From positions 930,001 to 994,000 of the forward strand of contig JAEBUN010000003.1 of assembly GCA_023014365.1 (NCBI GenBank): 64,000 nt of DNA, given 5' to 3'. Position numbers and translations under genes: made by a program. This DNA is from Lepiota brunneoincarnata (Eukaryota; Basidiomycota; Agaricomycetes; Agaricales; Agaricaceae). The notes under the pieces were generated by a model. The model did not search any database. It was not told the DNA's origin and saw nothing but the letters and a program-made list of their open reading frames with translations. Shown piece by piece: positions 36,159 through 48,551 of the stretch; within the stretch, counting starts at the first letter, position 1; each line of letters starts with the position of its first letter.

Positions 36159-36978
36159 TCATCGATGCTGCTCATCCTCACCGCCTGAGCTGGCGAGTGA
36201 CTCGAATCTGACTGCTTTGCGCGCAGCCGTAGTTGTAGGCGCAGACATGGTCACTCCCTTCCTCCTCTGCGATATCTCCTGATCCATTTTGCGCGGAACG
36301 ACGGCAAGCGCGGGTGACGAGGTAGACCTCCTTTTTTCGCCGGGTAGTAGCCTCACCATCCGCAACTTGAGCGCAGCCAACGCACTGCCTCCGCCTCCAC
36401 TTTGCTGCTGTTGCCGCGGAGAGACGAGTGCACTGGAATTCAGTGCAGCACTGCCCGGGATCAGATGTAGAGACGCCGATGTGATTGTTGAGGTTGATGC
36501 CGAAGCTGATGCCGAGGGAGGAAAGGAGAGAGGGCTGAGTGCTGGCGAGGACTCGGATACTGAGGCCGAGGAGCCAGCAAACCTCGATTTCTTAAGTGAT
36601 GATCGGAGGGGGGGCCGCGCTGGTGGAAGAGGAGACGAGGATGATGATGACGCGGGTCGCGGATATTGGAGTCGAGGGGAGGAGTAAAGGTGGGGTGTCC
36701 GGGAAACGTGCAGTCCCATCGCTATCTGCTCGACGGTTGGCCGTGCAGTGGCAGACGGCGTCTCGCGAAAAGTTGTCGGGACGAGTGAGGGAGATCTCTC
36801 TTCAGGCGTTGAATACATGTGCATAGACTGCGAGCGAGAATGGGAACGGTCATGTCGTTTTGAAGAAGTGATGGAACGGCGGACAGAGGTGAGGAGACGG
36901 GTTGCAGCGCGGGACTTGTGGTATGCGATCTGACATGGGACTGGAGGGGGGGGACGGCAGAGGGGGCGGGGAAGGCAT
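36159..36978 (-). CDS. Possible serine/proline-rich disordered protein
   Basis: Open frame on the minus strand to the stop at 36159, rich in Ser, Pro, Ala and Thr, with no recognisable fold. It contains RPPLRSSLKKSRFAG and, near its end, ARKAVRFESLASSGGEDEQ; both are short basic-hydrophobic motifs of the kind that bind PP1, which is speculative. From 36824 the frame stays open upstream with a convincing basic stretch (SRAATRLLTSVRRSI). It connects to the only nearby upstream ATG (36976-36978) only if one base is dropped from the eight-G run at 36946-36953. Otherwise translation would start at the ATG near 36824. I am not sure this is a gene. The antisense frame is also open over much of the stretch. 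Confidence 0.4.
36946..36953. repeat. Eight-base G run at a suspected frame offset
   Basis: A homopolymer between the candidate ATG and the rest of the Ser/Pro-rich open frame. Removing one base would join the two frames. Confidence 0.5.
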
Positions 36979-37092
36979 TTTGGTTGAGGAGAGTTTATGG
37001 TTGATGGCCCCTGGCGAGAGTGAGTGAGAGTAGCCGTTCCCGTTCCTGACTGACTACGTGGTCAGGGTCAAAAATAGTAATACATTGTATAT

Positions 37093-38721
37093 CTACCCAT
37101 GCACTTGCATCTCTTCCAACTCACTCTCCTCCTTCTCCTCCTCCTCCTCCTCCTCCACTTCCACTTCCACCTCCTCTTCCGCTTCCTCTTCTTCCTCTTC
37201 ACCTTCTTCCTCTTCCTCCTCGCTTCCACTCTCATTAAACACCAGCGAAATATACTCATCCCCAAGCTCTCCACTCTCGGCTGTTACCACCTCGTTCCCT
37301 TTCTTATTCACATCAGGCCTCTTTCTCTCCACCTTCATTCCCACTATCTCTTTTCGCCCATTTCGCGTTCGCCTTGATCACATGTGGCAACTTGCATCCC
37401 TTCGTCCTGCATTCTCCCGTCTCCTCGAATTCCGGGCACTCTCTCACATGATTCTTGTCGCATTCCACGCCCTTTTCACAATACCCTAGCACGGCAAAGT
37501 CTTTACACACACCCTCTTTCTCCCCCACATTCACATGCGGGAATAGGCACTTTTCCTTGGTGCATCTTCCACGGTTCAAAAAGTGTACACAGAGAGGTGT
37601 TCGTTCCGGTGTCGGGTTGTGCGAAAGGTTGCAGCTATCTGCGCTCTTTGGGCAGTCCCCTTGCATAAAGTTCCAGCAAATCGCTATTTTTTTCGCATCA
37701 TGCTGATAAGGGCAAGTGAGGCCTCTTGAACATGTTCCTAGAAAGTTCCTGTCAGCGTTTAAGGATCATCAAAAGCACAAAATGAGCTCACCTGTCTTGG
37801 TGAACCTTGAACAAGGCTTGTCGATCTTTCTGATAGCAGCTTTCTTCGACCTAGAAAAGGAAAAAGGAATTAATCATCAGTAAACCCAGATCTCTCCAAA
37901 TACACCAACGAGCGCGGATGCATTGGGAGAACGCCTAGAACAGTCCACATAATGAGAGAAAGGAAAGGGACAGACTGTGTATATGTCCTGCTTGTATTAT
38001 CCAGCGTCATATTCCGACCCCGTCCTGTCGGCTTGTAGACTCTTGACCTTGGCATAAGGTGGCCCCGGGCACCTTTTCGCATAAAAGAATCAGGTCCTCG
38101 TAGTCCAGGTTCCTTCACCTTTGTCTTTGGTTTCGCCACTGATAAGTTGCATGTTAGTATAGTATAATCTAATCAGAATTTAGCGACTCACTGCCCTTCC
38201 GCACCAACGACCTCTTACTTGCCTCGAACGCAACCCCGCCAATGATGACCTCCTTCTTACCACTCGCAACACTTTCAACCACCTTCACCTTGCCATCGCC
38301 ACTCGCACCTCCACCCGTTGCATCACCCACAGTCCCGGCGGCGCCTGAACTCTCCCCTGCACTGGTACTGGCGCTCTCCTTTCCTTTTCCGTTCTTTGCA
38401 ACCAGCCCAGGTCTTACATACTGCTTATGCGGACCCGCGCTCCCCAAGGCTATCCCACCCCTTCCTCGTCCTCGGCCCCTATACGCACCATATTGGCTAT
38501 AGCTACTATGATACGAAGGTGCGGGGTATCCCGATGTATTGCCGTACTTATGTTGATTGATTGTCGCTGTCAGCGAGATAAGTGAGTTGACCATCTCAAG
38601 AAGCCACGAGAAACAAAGAATAATCCAACGGGGAAAACGCACCCGTCAGTCGCGCAATCTCATTCCTCATCTGATCCTCCACCGACATCTCACTCGCATT
38701 CCCGGAAGAGCCCGATGCCAT
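37093..38721 (-). CDS. Five-finger CCCH zinc-finger protein (ZC3H3 / Red5-like), with a +1 frame offset
   Basis: Likely nuclear RNA-binding protein in mRNA 3' processing, export or decay. ZC3H3 acts with polyadenylation factors in animals, and fission yeast Red5 in exosome targeting. The ATG at 38719-38721 opens MASGSSGNASEMSVEDQMRN. A Gly/Arg region (YRGRGRGRGG) follows, then KRSLVRKG and short basic exons. The CCCH fingers run CSRFTKTGTCSRGLTCPYQH, CWNFMQGDCPKSADSCNLSH, CVHFLNRGRCTKEKCLFPH, CKDFAVLGYCEKGVECDKNH and CPEFEETGECRTKGCKLPH. After VIKAN the frame changes by one extra base at about 37361-37370. The downstream frame gives a conserved-looking tail (GDEYISLVFNES) and a long Glu-rich end. 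Unshifted translation stops about 23 residues after the last finger. All fingers are intact. Confidence 0.82.
37120..37220. repeat. Glu-codon simple sequence in the CCCH gene tail
   Basis: On the minus strand, a run of GAG/GAA codons interspersed with GTG encodes an acidic tail. On the plus strand it reads as CTC/TTC repeats and creates spurious open frames. Confidence 0.8.
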
Positions 38722-38874
38722 CTATGATATAAGCGTCTTTCAGCCAAGCAAAAAAAGCCAGATCGTGGTTGCTGTGAATATTCCGTTTTCTGGTGTAAGA
38801 AGAGTGTGCGTTGATTACTAAGTTCGGGTGCTGATCACAAGACTTGTGGAACATTGCCGCTATATCACAACCAC

Positions 38875-41337
38875 CCCTCAACGCCCTCAGTAGCTGCCTT
38901 CCAACTCTTCACAACACCGGCCAACACATTATCGACATCTGCAAGACTCGTCTCCTTCCTGAATACCTCCATATACATCTCCCCTGGTTCTCCTATTGCA
39001 GCATGCGCGCGGCGCGCAACATGCCAGTGCTGTGGATTCTGACCTCTCGAGAATACTTCCGAAATTTCCCGGTCTCTGGCAATGGATCGTGTGGTCAGTG
39101 GGAAGGGAGATCATTAGGAGTGAATGTTGTACCTTTCTTGCAAAGCTTTCGCCTCGTAAAGTAGCCCTGACCTCGACTGGAAGTTCTTACCACAAAAAGT
39201 ATATTTCCCCGTCGAGCCGATGTGCATATCCAGAGGTTGCAGTATCTTCGCTGCGGAAGGCAGCGAATCAGATGTCCTGTTTTTCGTATTGAATCCCGAT
39301 GTCAGATCACAGACAGATTTTAAAAGCTCACGATTTTTGCATTTCCTCTTGGACAGCTTCCTCCACACCCTCAAAGAACTTCTCCGACCTGCCAGCCACA
39401 TTGTCCAAATGAGCTTGTAGCTCAGCCTCCTCCCGCTCAGCTTCACCACTTATAAGAGCCAGCATCCACTGCCCTTTCTGACTCCAGCAGTCAGCAAAAC
39501 TTTGGTCATACTACAGAGATAAAAAAAAAATACGCACGAGTAAGAAATACACCTTCCTCTTGCGTGTAGCCAGCACGTCTTCCACATCTTGGAAATGTAC
39601 CGTTCTCTTCAAAAACGCCGGTGGGGGTTTCGGCGTTACAACGTCCGGTCCTTTGATCGTCTTTCGTTCTTCCTCTTCATCCTCGGGACTAGGTGGAGGC
39701 GGTGACCCCCCTTCTACCGAGGCTGAACCCCCTTGGAGCTCCGGCGACGGATAAGGATCGACAACCAAACTCGACGACCCTTCTCCGCCAGCGGATGATC
39801 GACCGTCGCCATCTCTTGGGGATGGGGAACGGGAAACACGAGACGAAATGGCATCATTCAAAGCATTCTGATCCACCTGCCCCTCAACAGTCGATTGTGC
39901 ATCGCTATTATCCCTCGACCTTTCCACGTCCTCCGCCACCTCCACAGGTCCCTTGCCATCTCTCTGCTCCTCTTTCCGATCGGTACTCGACCGCCGTGAC
40001 GAAGTCGACGACACAGAAGTTGACGCCGGCGAAGTCTTGGCTGAATTCCTCCCAAACGTCAATACCCCCGTCCAATTCCACTTCCTCACATCCATATTCA
40101 CGTTCATCGCCGGCATACCCAAGAAGCCTCCACCGCCGCCTCCCTGATCGCTGTTGGATTCCTGGTCCTGAGGCCTTCCGCCTTGCTTGATTGTGATCTG
40201 TGATGATCCTAGTTTGTTACCATCTCCGTGGATTGAGGGTTCGCGTGGTGGAGGAATTAATGACATCAAGTATAATGGTAAAGAGATCGGATAATCTTGT
40301 CTGAGGAAGGTTGTCGAAGGAACGATGTCTGAAGGCGAGAGGAGTAATGGGATTAGTTCATCAGGTGGTATATCCGCTTGTAGATCATCTAGGATGGGAG
40401 AAAGCGCATTGAAATATGGATGAAGGGCCACACCTGAGAAACTTGTTTAGCTAGGCTCATGCTTCACGGGTAGAACATACATGCATACCAAGGTGCTGCC
40501 CAAAGTCAAGACCCTCCATCAATGCCCACGACCAAGCCCAAGGAGTCCAGAACCGCTCCAATTGCAATCCCAAAGCTTCTTGGCCAAGATGTTTAAGTAC
40601 AGAGGTAAAAGAACCATGAGTCAACTAGAAAACGTCAGAAGGGAAGAGGGCCCACAAAATCTCCTTCCACCACTCACCTTGAACCTTTCATACCCTCTCA
40701 AAAGATCCTCCCTCAAAGCTCCATCCTGCACAGACCCATCCTCATAGTCATACATCGGTCCCTCCCTCAAATCTTTTCCTTTTGCCTCTTTCTCCTTGCC
40801 CTTCCCTTTATTTTTTTCCTTCCCCTTCTCCTGTGCTACTCGCGGCACTTTCGCAAGTTCGACGCACTACGACAACAAATCAAAGGAGAGCAGTGGAGGA
40901 GGGGGGGGAAAGGTGCATTAAAGCATCCATCTCAATGCTGCTGCAACTCAAGGAAACAGAGAGACTGACAGCATGAATCCAAAAATTCGGCTCAGGGGAC
41001 ACCATAGTCATCCTCCTCGTTTGCGAATGGACATTATCCAGCGGTCCTTCCGCATTGAACATCCTACATCATCCACAAGGAACGAAATCAACAGTTACGA
41101 CGTCGACCTCTAACAAGGTTGAACCGGGAACACACACTCTGCGAAATTCACAAGTGCCTTTGCAAGCCCAATCTGCCTTAACATCCTGTCCCTCGAAACA
41201 GCTCTCTCTTTTGAAGTATAGAACAAGATATGTGCTTGTTCCTCAGCGTCTTCGTCATCGTTGTTCGGAGGGCCTGTGTTGTGCAGGGTTGGATTGTAGA
41301 TCGCTAAATATACAAGGTTGGGGGGGATCCGGTTCAT
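38875..41337 (-). CDS. CCZ1: Vacuolar fusion protein CCZ1
   Basis: Longin-domain subunit of the Mon1-Ccz1 complex, the exchange factor that activates the late-endosome GTPase Ypt7/Rab7. The start ATG at 41335-41337 gives MNRIPPNLVYLAIYNPTL, then EQAHILFYTSKERAVSRDRM and LRQIGLAKALVNFAE, typical of the Ccz1 first longin domain. Next come DNVHSQTRRMTMVSPEPNFW and a Lys/Glu-rich insertion. A long Ser-rich insertion around 39.6-40.1 kb follows ...WNWTGVLTFGRNSA. The C-terminal part includes ILQPLDMHIGSTGKYTF and, after an intron (GTACAACATT...TTGCCAG), WHVARRAHAAIGEPGEMYME, ending EGVEGWL with TGA at 38875-38877. I traced the last three exons base by base and they stay in frame. The stop is 153 bp from the start of the CCCH gene on the same strand. 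Confidence 0.85.
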
Positions 41338-41529
41338 GTCACAAGTCTGACCTCAGGTTTCCACGGCATTATGATACACTTGGACCAACAAGTACAATGC
41401 GCGTTTCATCAACTCCAACTTATTTGGAGTATGTTCGTGTAGCATTAACAAAAAACTATTATGACAGTAATCTAACAACAAGCAATATCGGGCAGAGTGT
41501 GTTCAGCGACTACAGGCGACTAATTGCTC

Positions 41530-44500
41530 TCATTCAAGAGTCTCAACGTCTTCTACCGCTGTCGTAAATGTCTTATGTCCACTTGTATCATTCGTGTTTT
41601 CCGACGATGGGTCCGAGTACGAGGGCGATGCCAGATTGCTATTCGAATCCCCCCAATCGTTCGATCCAGAGGGTGACTCTCTCCTGACTCCGAGCTCTGC
41701 AGGCCCAAGATCACTGAAAGACTCATCATTCCATATGGGAAGAGGATCCGAAAAGTCCACTTCCGCACCCAGGGATGAGGTAGGGGAGGGGCGGTTAGAC
41801 GAAGATCCCCCGGGGTAGTCAAATCGACCATCGTTCGAGTCATCCATATCCAGTGGCCCAAAATATAGGGCTTCGGATGGACCTTCCTCAAATTCAGGAG
41901 GATCATCTGAGGGCGTCAGAGAGCCCACAGATGCACCTGATCGCATGGACCAATGACCGTTCTCCCTGCCGAGTCTATGAGAGAGGTCCCCAGGCGGAGG
42001 TCCAGGGTAGGCAAGTTTGCTATCGTCCGGCGGTGTTGGTAATTGATTACTAATTGATATGGGCTCCTCCGGGGTTGGGAGTATCGCCTCTTCGTGGACC
42101 TTTGATTTTGCCATAAATTCGATGATTCGTTCTTGGGATTTACCTCCCAGGGGTTTGTTCGCTCGGCGTCGGTAGAAGAGAAGGTATGCGTCAGCATTCT
42201 GTGTTACTTGTCGGTTAGCCCTAGACAGACCTGATTGGGATGCTGGCGTCTATTACTCACGATTGCATCCTCCGCCTGTGCAGGTTTTACGAAAGAATCA
42301 TCGAAATGATACCATTTGTTATCCGGATAATTGAGCGCGTACGCCCGATAGTGCCCTCCCCCAAGACCACCGATGTGTTCATCGACGCCGAACAGGTCAT
42401 AAACCAAGGGTTCATCCAAGCTTGTGAGGTCGAGTTCCCCTATATTGACTCCCTGAGCCTGCAGCTTCTTCGCAACGGCCCTCTCCCCAACCATAGATTC
42501 AAGATCCAATCCTTTGATGGGGAAGTCAATGAACGCATCAATCTTGTCTCGAAGAGTTCGACTATTGCTGAACCGCTTGAGATGCACGACGAGGATATCC
42601 GGTGCCTTCCAAAGGTCGAACCTTTTTGTCGCCTGCTGATGCTTTTTGCAACGAGGACAATACCAAAGATCGTCCTCTCCGAGTTTCTCCTCCTTGGTGA
42701 ACTCATCGAGACAATCTCGAAGTGAAATTCCCTTGGTTTTTTTTTCCATAGAGGCCTTGCGGAGCTCCTCGAACTCTGGATGAATGAACTCCTCCCAAAT
42801 TTCCCAACGAGCGTGTTCAAAGCGAGTAGTGCTTTCACCAAAATAGTACGCTTTCATGTTCTCGTCGAACTCACAATAGAGTGCATCACCTTCGCGAAGC
42901 AAGCTACCGCGAGTTGCAAGCATCTCCTCTCGACGTTCCCATGATTCCCATTTATGCGTGACAGCAGTCGCGTAATTACTTGCCCCGAAATCTCGATGAT
43001 TTGAGTGGAGGCGAAGATTGAAAATTCCCTTCTTGTAACCAACCATTTTGGGTTCTTCCACCTTGGGCACCTCAGAGATTTCTTCATCCACAATCATAGT
43101 CCTTTCATCAACAATATCTCCCTCCTCGGGTATGTTTTCTACTTTTACGATGCCGTCGTCGTCCCCGGTTTCGGCGACGGCACCCGGATCGTCGGAGACG
43201 TCTGATTGTGGATGGGTCCTCGCGAGCTCAAGGGTTGTTCCCAGGCTCCCAATCGTAGAGGTCCCGCATATGAGAGGTAAAACGAAGGAGGCGCTCAACG
43301 ACGGCTCCGTATATTGCATCCGTATCGCTCGCCTTTTCGGGTGATATGGGAACGACAGTGGGGTAGCCGAAGAGGGTGACGCGAGATGAATAGGAATTCC
43401 AGTTACCCGCCTTCGTGTCACAAAGGAATACAGGGAGGATTAGGGGATCGCTAGGTTGCCTCTTGTAGCCTCGTTGTTGCTGAGCATTACAAGGCAATTC
43501 GAAACAGACAATTGTATCGTGTTCGGCCATGTCCCCTACAAGAACGTTGTCATCCAAGTTCTTGTAGAACTTGTGGCTGAAAATCTCGAGGGTGAGCAGC
43601 TACGTATAAAATGACTTTAGTTGGTCATATCAAAACGACGATATTTTGACATGCGCACGTTGTCTGGTGGTGTGTCCATCCATCGTCCCAGAAGGTTTCT
43701 TACATCCCTAAATGATGCCTCACGGTTGAGCTCAACCGGCACCTGTGCCTCCAAATTATCGCATAGTCAGTTACCAAAGCGAAGAACAGACCTTGCAGTG
43801 CGACCGCGCTGTGTCCCAAGGTACATAGTATATCGTATGTGTCCATTTCTTTTGGATCGGTATGGGCAGAGTTAAGTACATAAAGGGATCGAAGGTGATT
43901 GAAACCTGGAACGGCGGGGGTAAGTAAAGGGAGTTGGAGAAAGCGGTGATAGTATACCTTTTCGCATTCCGGACAGACAAGCGTGCTCTGATACTGGCCC
44001 TGGAATAAATCTACAATCACACTGTCATTCCGTAGCAGATAACCCTCCCAGGACTTCTTCGCCAGTTGCACCAAATCTAGGTCCCCCCCGCCTTCCCAAT
44101 CAGGCTTTTCAACATATGGTTTCTTAAGGATCCGATTCAAATCTTCATGCAACCCATCCAATAAGAACGCAACCAATTCCTGTGAGTCGTGTTGTTGATA
44201 GCCACTAAACTGCGGAGCAAATCTTTGAAGTGCCTGCTTGAATTCACGAGGTGAGTAGGACGTCGAGGGTCCGCTGGTGGCCCAAATACGCTGAAGGAGG
44301 GCCCCAAACGCTTCCGCAATTGCTCCTCCCATTCCAAGAGGATTATCCGCGTTGAGTTCGGCTTCAAATACACCACCTAACGAGCCCTTAGATAATGACC
44401 AAGTCCTGTTTCGGATAAACCGAACTCACTGAGGAAATAGTCTGTGAGCTCCTTTGTGTGTGCAAGGCATTGCAAGGCCGAGTTCATAAAGCATGTATTC

Positions 44501-45861
44501 CCCCTGTCAATGCACCGTAAATCGCAGCTGTTATTACGACCAGAATAACGTACATGTTGGTTAGACCTAGAGTACCAGGCTCTAGAGCTCGCACGTTGCG
44601 CGGACTCCCGACAAGGGATGCGGGAGATGAGGTTTTCGATGGAGGTGGTTTGAGTGGAGAAAATGAATCATTATTCCGATTCTTTGTGGATGAAGATCCA
44701 TCACCCAGCGTATTGAAGAAACCTTCATTAGAGTTGAAAACAGGGTAAGGTGACTGTTGGGAGCTGCGGCTGAACTCCATTGGAATCAACGATCCAACCA
44801 TCGGGTTGCTTGAACTCTACAACAAAACCATCCTCGGATTCCAGCCCCTCTTCTTCAAGTGTCTTGGAACTTTCGTCTATGATCTTGGCCTTTGCATGCC
44901 AAAGCCTTTCGCATGGAAACTCGTAATGATCCCAGCCATCGTCATTGGCAGTCCACTCTCCAAACACGGTAAGGAGTGTTGCCTTGATACATGGGTTTCA
45001 CCGCTTTAGCCAGCCTGGTACAAAGCTTCTCCATTGTCTCAGTCAGATGAGAGTGTGACCCATTGAGAAGGCGAATGATCTGCGCGTAAAGCCCTTCGTG
45101 ATTTGGCGAGACTCAGGACCTTGAAACGAGGAGGGTAAAGTTCTAGAGTAGGTTCCCTGATAGCGCCCCTCGGGATTACTCGTCTGGAAAGCACATGATT
45201 CGCTTCGCCATACCTAGATCACGACATGTCAGTTTAGAATGCGTCGGCACGAGCATCCAACGAACCAAGTGACGATACAGCGCCAGATCTCGTCGGGGAC
45301 GAATTCGACATCCTCGCCTTCAATGAGACCAGACTGAAGGTCTCCCTGGGAGTCAAGGAGAAGAGAATTATCAACAGGGCCGAGCTCCTGCTCTGTCACT
45401 GGCCCTTCTTTGTCCTCCTCGCCAGTGCAAGCCTTCCGCCATCGGTTCCACCAGCCCCGGGAGACAAGGAACCAGGTCTGGCCTAACTTCATCGTTTTAT
45501 TCTTCTCATCTTCCACCAATCTCAGTCTATCGACTGGGTGCCATGTTTTTGACTGCGTCCGGTTCCTGAGAGTGCTCCGGCTTGCGAGAGGGTACCAGGG
45601 ACTGCTGGCTTCACCCTGGGTGACCATGTATGCGCTAATATCTTGATTCTGATCGGCCAGAGATAATGTGGACATCTGATCAGTCTGAGTAACCTGGCTT
45701 GCAGCGTCATGGGTCGGCGCTTCTGACACAGAACGCTTCACGGATGCGGAAGATTTGTCTGAATGCATTGATTGGCTCCGTTGTCGTTTTCTGCTGGGCT
45801 GGGTAGAGGAGTCGAGAGAGGGTGGTGAGGGAGAGCTTGCTGGGGATGGAAGGGGGTTCAT
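41530..45861 (-). CDS. Ubiquitin-specific protease with DUSP domain (Ubp12/USP4-like), with a +1 frame offset
   Basis: Cysteine protease that removes ubiquitin from proteins. The ATG at 45859-45861 starts a Ser/Pro-rich leader, then a DUSP domain ([19 protein letters not shown] ... [13 protein letters not shown]). A Ser-rich linker leads to the catalytic domain. The Cys box is split by an intron: [11 protein letters not shown], then [19 protein letters not shown]. Next are [39 protein letters not shown] and the zinc-ribbon pair (CPEC ... YCPRCKKHQ). The His box follows: [16 protein letters not shown], then [10 protein letters not shown] and [12 protein letters not shown]. The disordered acidic tail ends at TGA 41530-41532. 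In the linker before the Cys box, near 44751-44763, one extra base separates [10 protein letters not shown] from [13 protein letters not shown]. All catalytic residues are intact. Confidence 0.87.
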
Positions 45862-46144
45862 GTCAGCCGTTGCACGAGGGCTGCTTGATAAATTGTGACA
45901 AGTTTTTGTGAAGAAACAAAGGATTGATGTATAGCACAAGGACTGGGCGGAAACGAGTTGGACGCGTAGAGTCTGGTGTCACGGTCACACCCACATTTGA
46001 CTCGATGTCACACCTAGAATCCTATAGGAAAACTACGCAAGCGTCATACATCCCACGCTGATATAGCTATCACATGTGTCCCCTAAGGACTTTCCCCACT
46101 GCTCTCAGAGTACCTTCAACAGACCCTACGGGACGTCACCTACC

Positions 46145-48551
46145 ATGTCTATCCAGAGTATAAACACCACTTTCAATCACTCTTCACACTGCTGAGAATA
46201 TAACATAGGCAAACATTTTCTGAACTCCCCAGAGACCCTTGTCCTCGATTCGCTCAGGGGCCTCTGTGCGACTAACACACAGCTCGCTCTCGATCTGGAG
46301 AATAAGAGTATGTGCCCGTGATTCATGCCAAATTTGATACCAACATTTTATAGCGGTGTTCATTGCTGATCAGGACCGCTCCAAGGTTGCTCTTATGTGT
46401 GGCGGAGGTTCAGGTCATGAACCCGCACACGCTGGTTTCGTTGGTTCGTTAGTTGAAATATTGGCCATAATGATAGTCTTAAACCCTGCTACTTAGGCGA
46501 GGGCATGCTCACAAGTGTGTCGTGTTCTCACACTCGTACGATGGATGGACCCCACTTATAATAATCCATGAAGGCGCTGTGTGCGGGAATATATTTGCCT
46601 CTCCAAATGCCAGCCAGGTCCTCCGAGGCATAGAGCTCATCAGTAATGATAAAGGGTATGAAGTCACTCCCAGTCTAGCTTTTGACACTGACAAGATCCA
46701 GGACCGTCATCATCGTCAAGTATATCGTCTTCCGCCCATAATGAATTCCATCTGAGTCATTTCCCCCAGAAATTACACTGGTGATATCCTCAACTTCGGC
46801 CTTGCCAAGGAGCAATATGTTGCCCTTCACCCCGAAAAGGCCGATCAAGTCAAATTCGTCATTGTCGGTGACGACGTTGCTGTCGGCAAAACCCAAGGAA
46901 AGATTGTCGGGCGTAGGTATGTCGATAATTTTACATTCTCCTACCAGATCCACATGCAGTCTATTTTACAGAGGGCTCGCGGGTACAGTGCTCGTTTACA
47001 AAGTAGCTGGTGCCTTGGCCCATCGAGGTGGTTCCCTCGACGAAGTGCACAAGGTGGCAGAGTGGGTTTCTCAGCACCTCGCCACGATTGGTGTTAGTTT
47101 GGGTCATGTGCATGTAAGCCCATCCTTCTCAGGGAACCATATTCCCGACTTATGTTCTATAATCTTATCAAGGTCCCTGGAACCGCGACTTTAAAATCTG
47201 ACCTATCTCTCACGGAGGTCGAAATTGGGATGGGAATACATAACGAGAGTGGTCATCAGACACTTTCTCGTATCCCACCCCTTTCGGAATTGATTCCAAA
47301 TTTGATCGATATGATGACCTCAACATCAGACCCCGAACGTTCTTTCGTTCATTTCGACGGAAAGGAAAACCTGGTGCTTCTTGTGAACAACCTCGGCGGC
47401 CTGAGTGAGATCGAACTCGGGGCCATTGTCTCAGAAGCACGCAAGAATCTCGATGCTCGCGGATTTACGATTTCGCGCATTTTTTCGGGCAGCTTCATGG
47501 CAAGTGAAGGTCACACAAGAATCAATAGCCTTAATCATGAATTTATACAGACTAGCTTGGGCATGCCCGGCTTTTCTCTCACCTTGCTTCCCTTGCCTCG
47601 TGAAGGGGATGCTTCTGCCCCTTCTACGCAGTTGGTCCTATCTCTCTTAGATGATAAACCTAAAGTTCCTGGATGGCCCTGGTCTTCATCTGAACCCCCC
47701 GTTGCCAAACCAACGCAGAGCATCGAACGTACCAAGGTATCTGGACAACAAAGTGAAACCAAATCGCTCAAAGTACAAGATCCCAACGCATTCGTTCGGG
47801 GTGTGCAACTTGCAGCAAGTGCCCTGATCAAGGCTGAGCCAGAAATCACGAAAATGGATTCAATTGCCGGTGATGGTGATTGTGGACTCACGCTTAAGGT
47901 ACAAATATTTATTTCTGCGGATTACTTACTGTTCTGAATCACTTTCGTAGGCGGGTGCAGAGGGTGGGTTTTTCCTCTCAAGTTTGGCAGATCAGTTCCA
48001 AGTCTCAAGTCGTGGTACCAGCGGTATTGAACCAGATCGGCCAAGGTGTTATTAGGGGTGACGACGTCGTGGGATCTATCCTCGCAATATCTCGAATAGC
48101 AGAACAAGTTATGGGTGGAACCAGTGGAGCGTTGTACTCGTACGCCCGAGCGAAACACGCCTCCTGTCGGTGCTGACATCTAACAGGATCTTCTTCTCGG
48201 GGTTATCCCAGAGCCTTCAGGCAGCAACAGGAGGATACTGTTACGCCCCGCATCTGGTCGCAAGCGCTGAAATCGTCTTTGGAGAAATTGTACACTTACA
48301 CCCGCGCTCGCCCTCCTTCCCGTACGCTTGTCGATCCCCTCGCTGCTTTCGTGGAGGCAATGGCATCGGGAGATGGGAACACTATCGCGAGCGCCATCCA
48401 TGCCGCTAGTAAAGCTGCCGAGGCAACAAGGGATCTCGAAGCTAAAGCTGGAAGGAGTGCTTATATTGAAGGCGACCGGCTCAAGCAAGAACAGGTACCT
48501 GATCCAGGTGCTTGGGGTGTCAAGATTATTTTGGAGAATATTGCCACCTGA
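46145..48551 (+). CDS. DAK1: Dihydroxyacetone kinase (DhaK + DhaL), with a +1 frame offset in DhaL
   Basis: Phosphorylates dihydroxyacetone, using ATP, to the glycolytic intermediate DHAP; part of glycerol catabolism and DHA detoxification in the cytosol. The first exon is tiny (46145-46157, MSIQ). After the intron comes KHFLNSPETLVLDSLRGL. The DhaK domain has LMCGGGSGHEPAHAGFVG, GNIFASPNASQVLRGIELI, VGDDVAVGKTQGKIVGRRGL and LGHVHVPGT, which carries the substrate-binding His. An in-frame 51-nt GC-AG intron is proposed at 47500-47550. A Pro/Ser linker leads to DhaL: SIAGDGDCGLTLKAGAEA, EQVMGGTSGALYS, and TRARPPSRTLVDPLAAF. Near 48221-48235 one extra base separates LSQSLQAAT from EDTVTPRIWSQAL. 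Apart from this the joins I traced are clean. The stop TGA is at 48549-48551. Confidence 0.9.

Noticed and set aside
36289..36687. Plus-strand frame opposite the Ser/Pro-rich candidate
   Set aside because: It probably exists only because GC-rich codons leave both strands open; no domain on this strand.
37058..37489. Plus-strand frame of Ser-rich sequence opposite the CCCH gene
   Set aside because: It is the antisense shadow of the Glu-rich tail and fingers of the CCCH protein.
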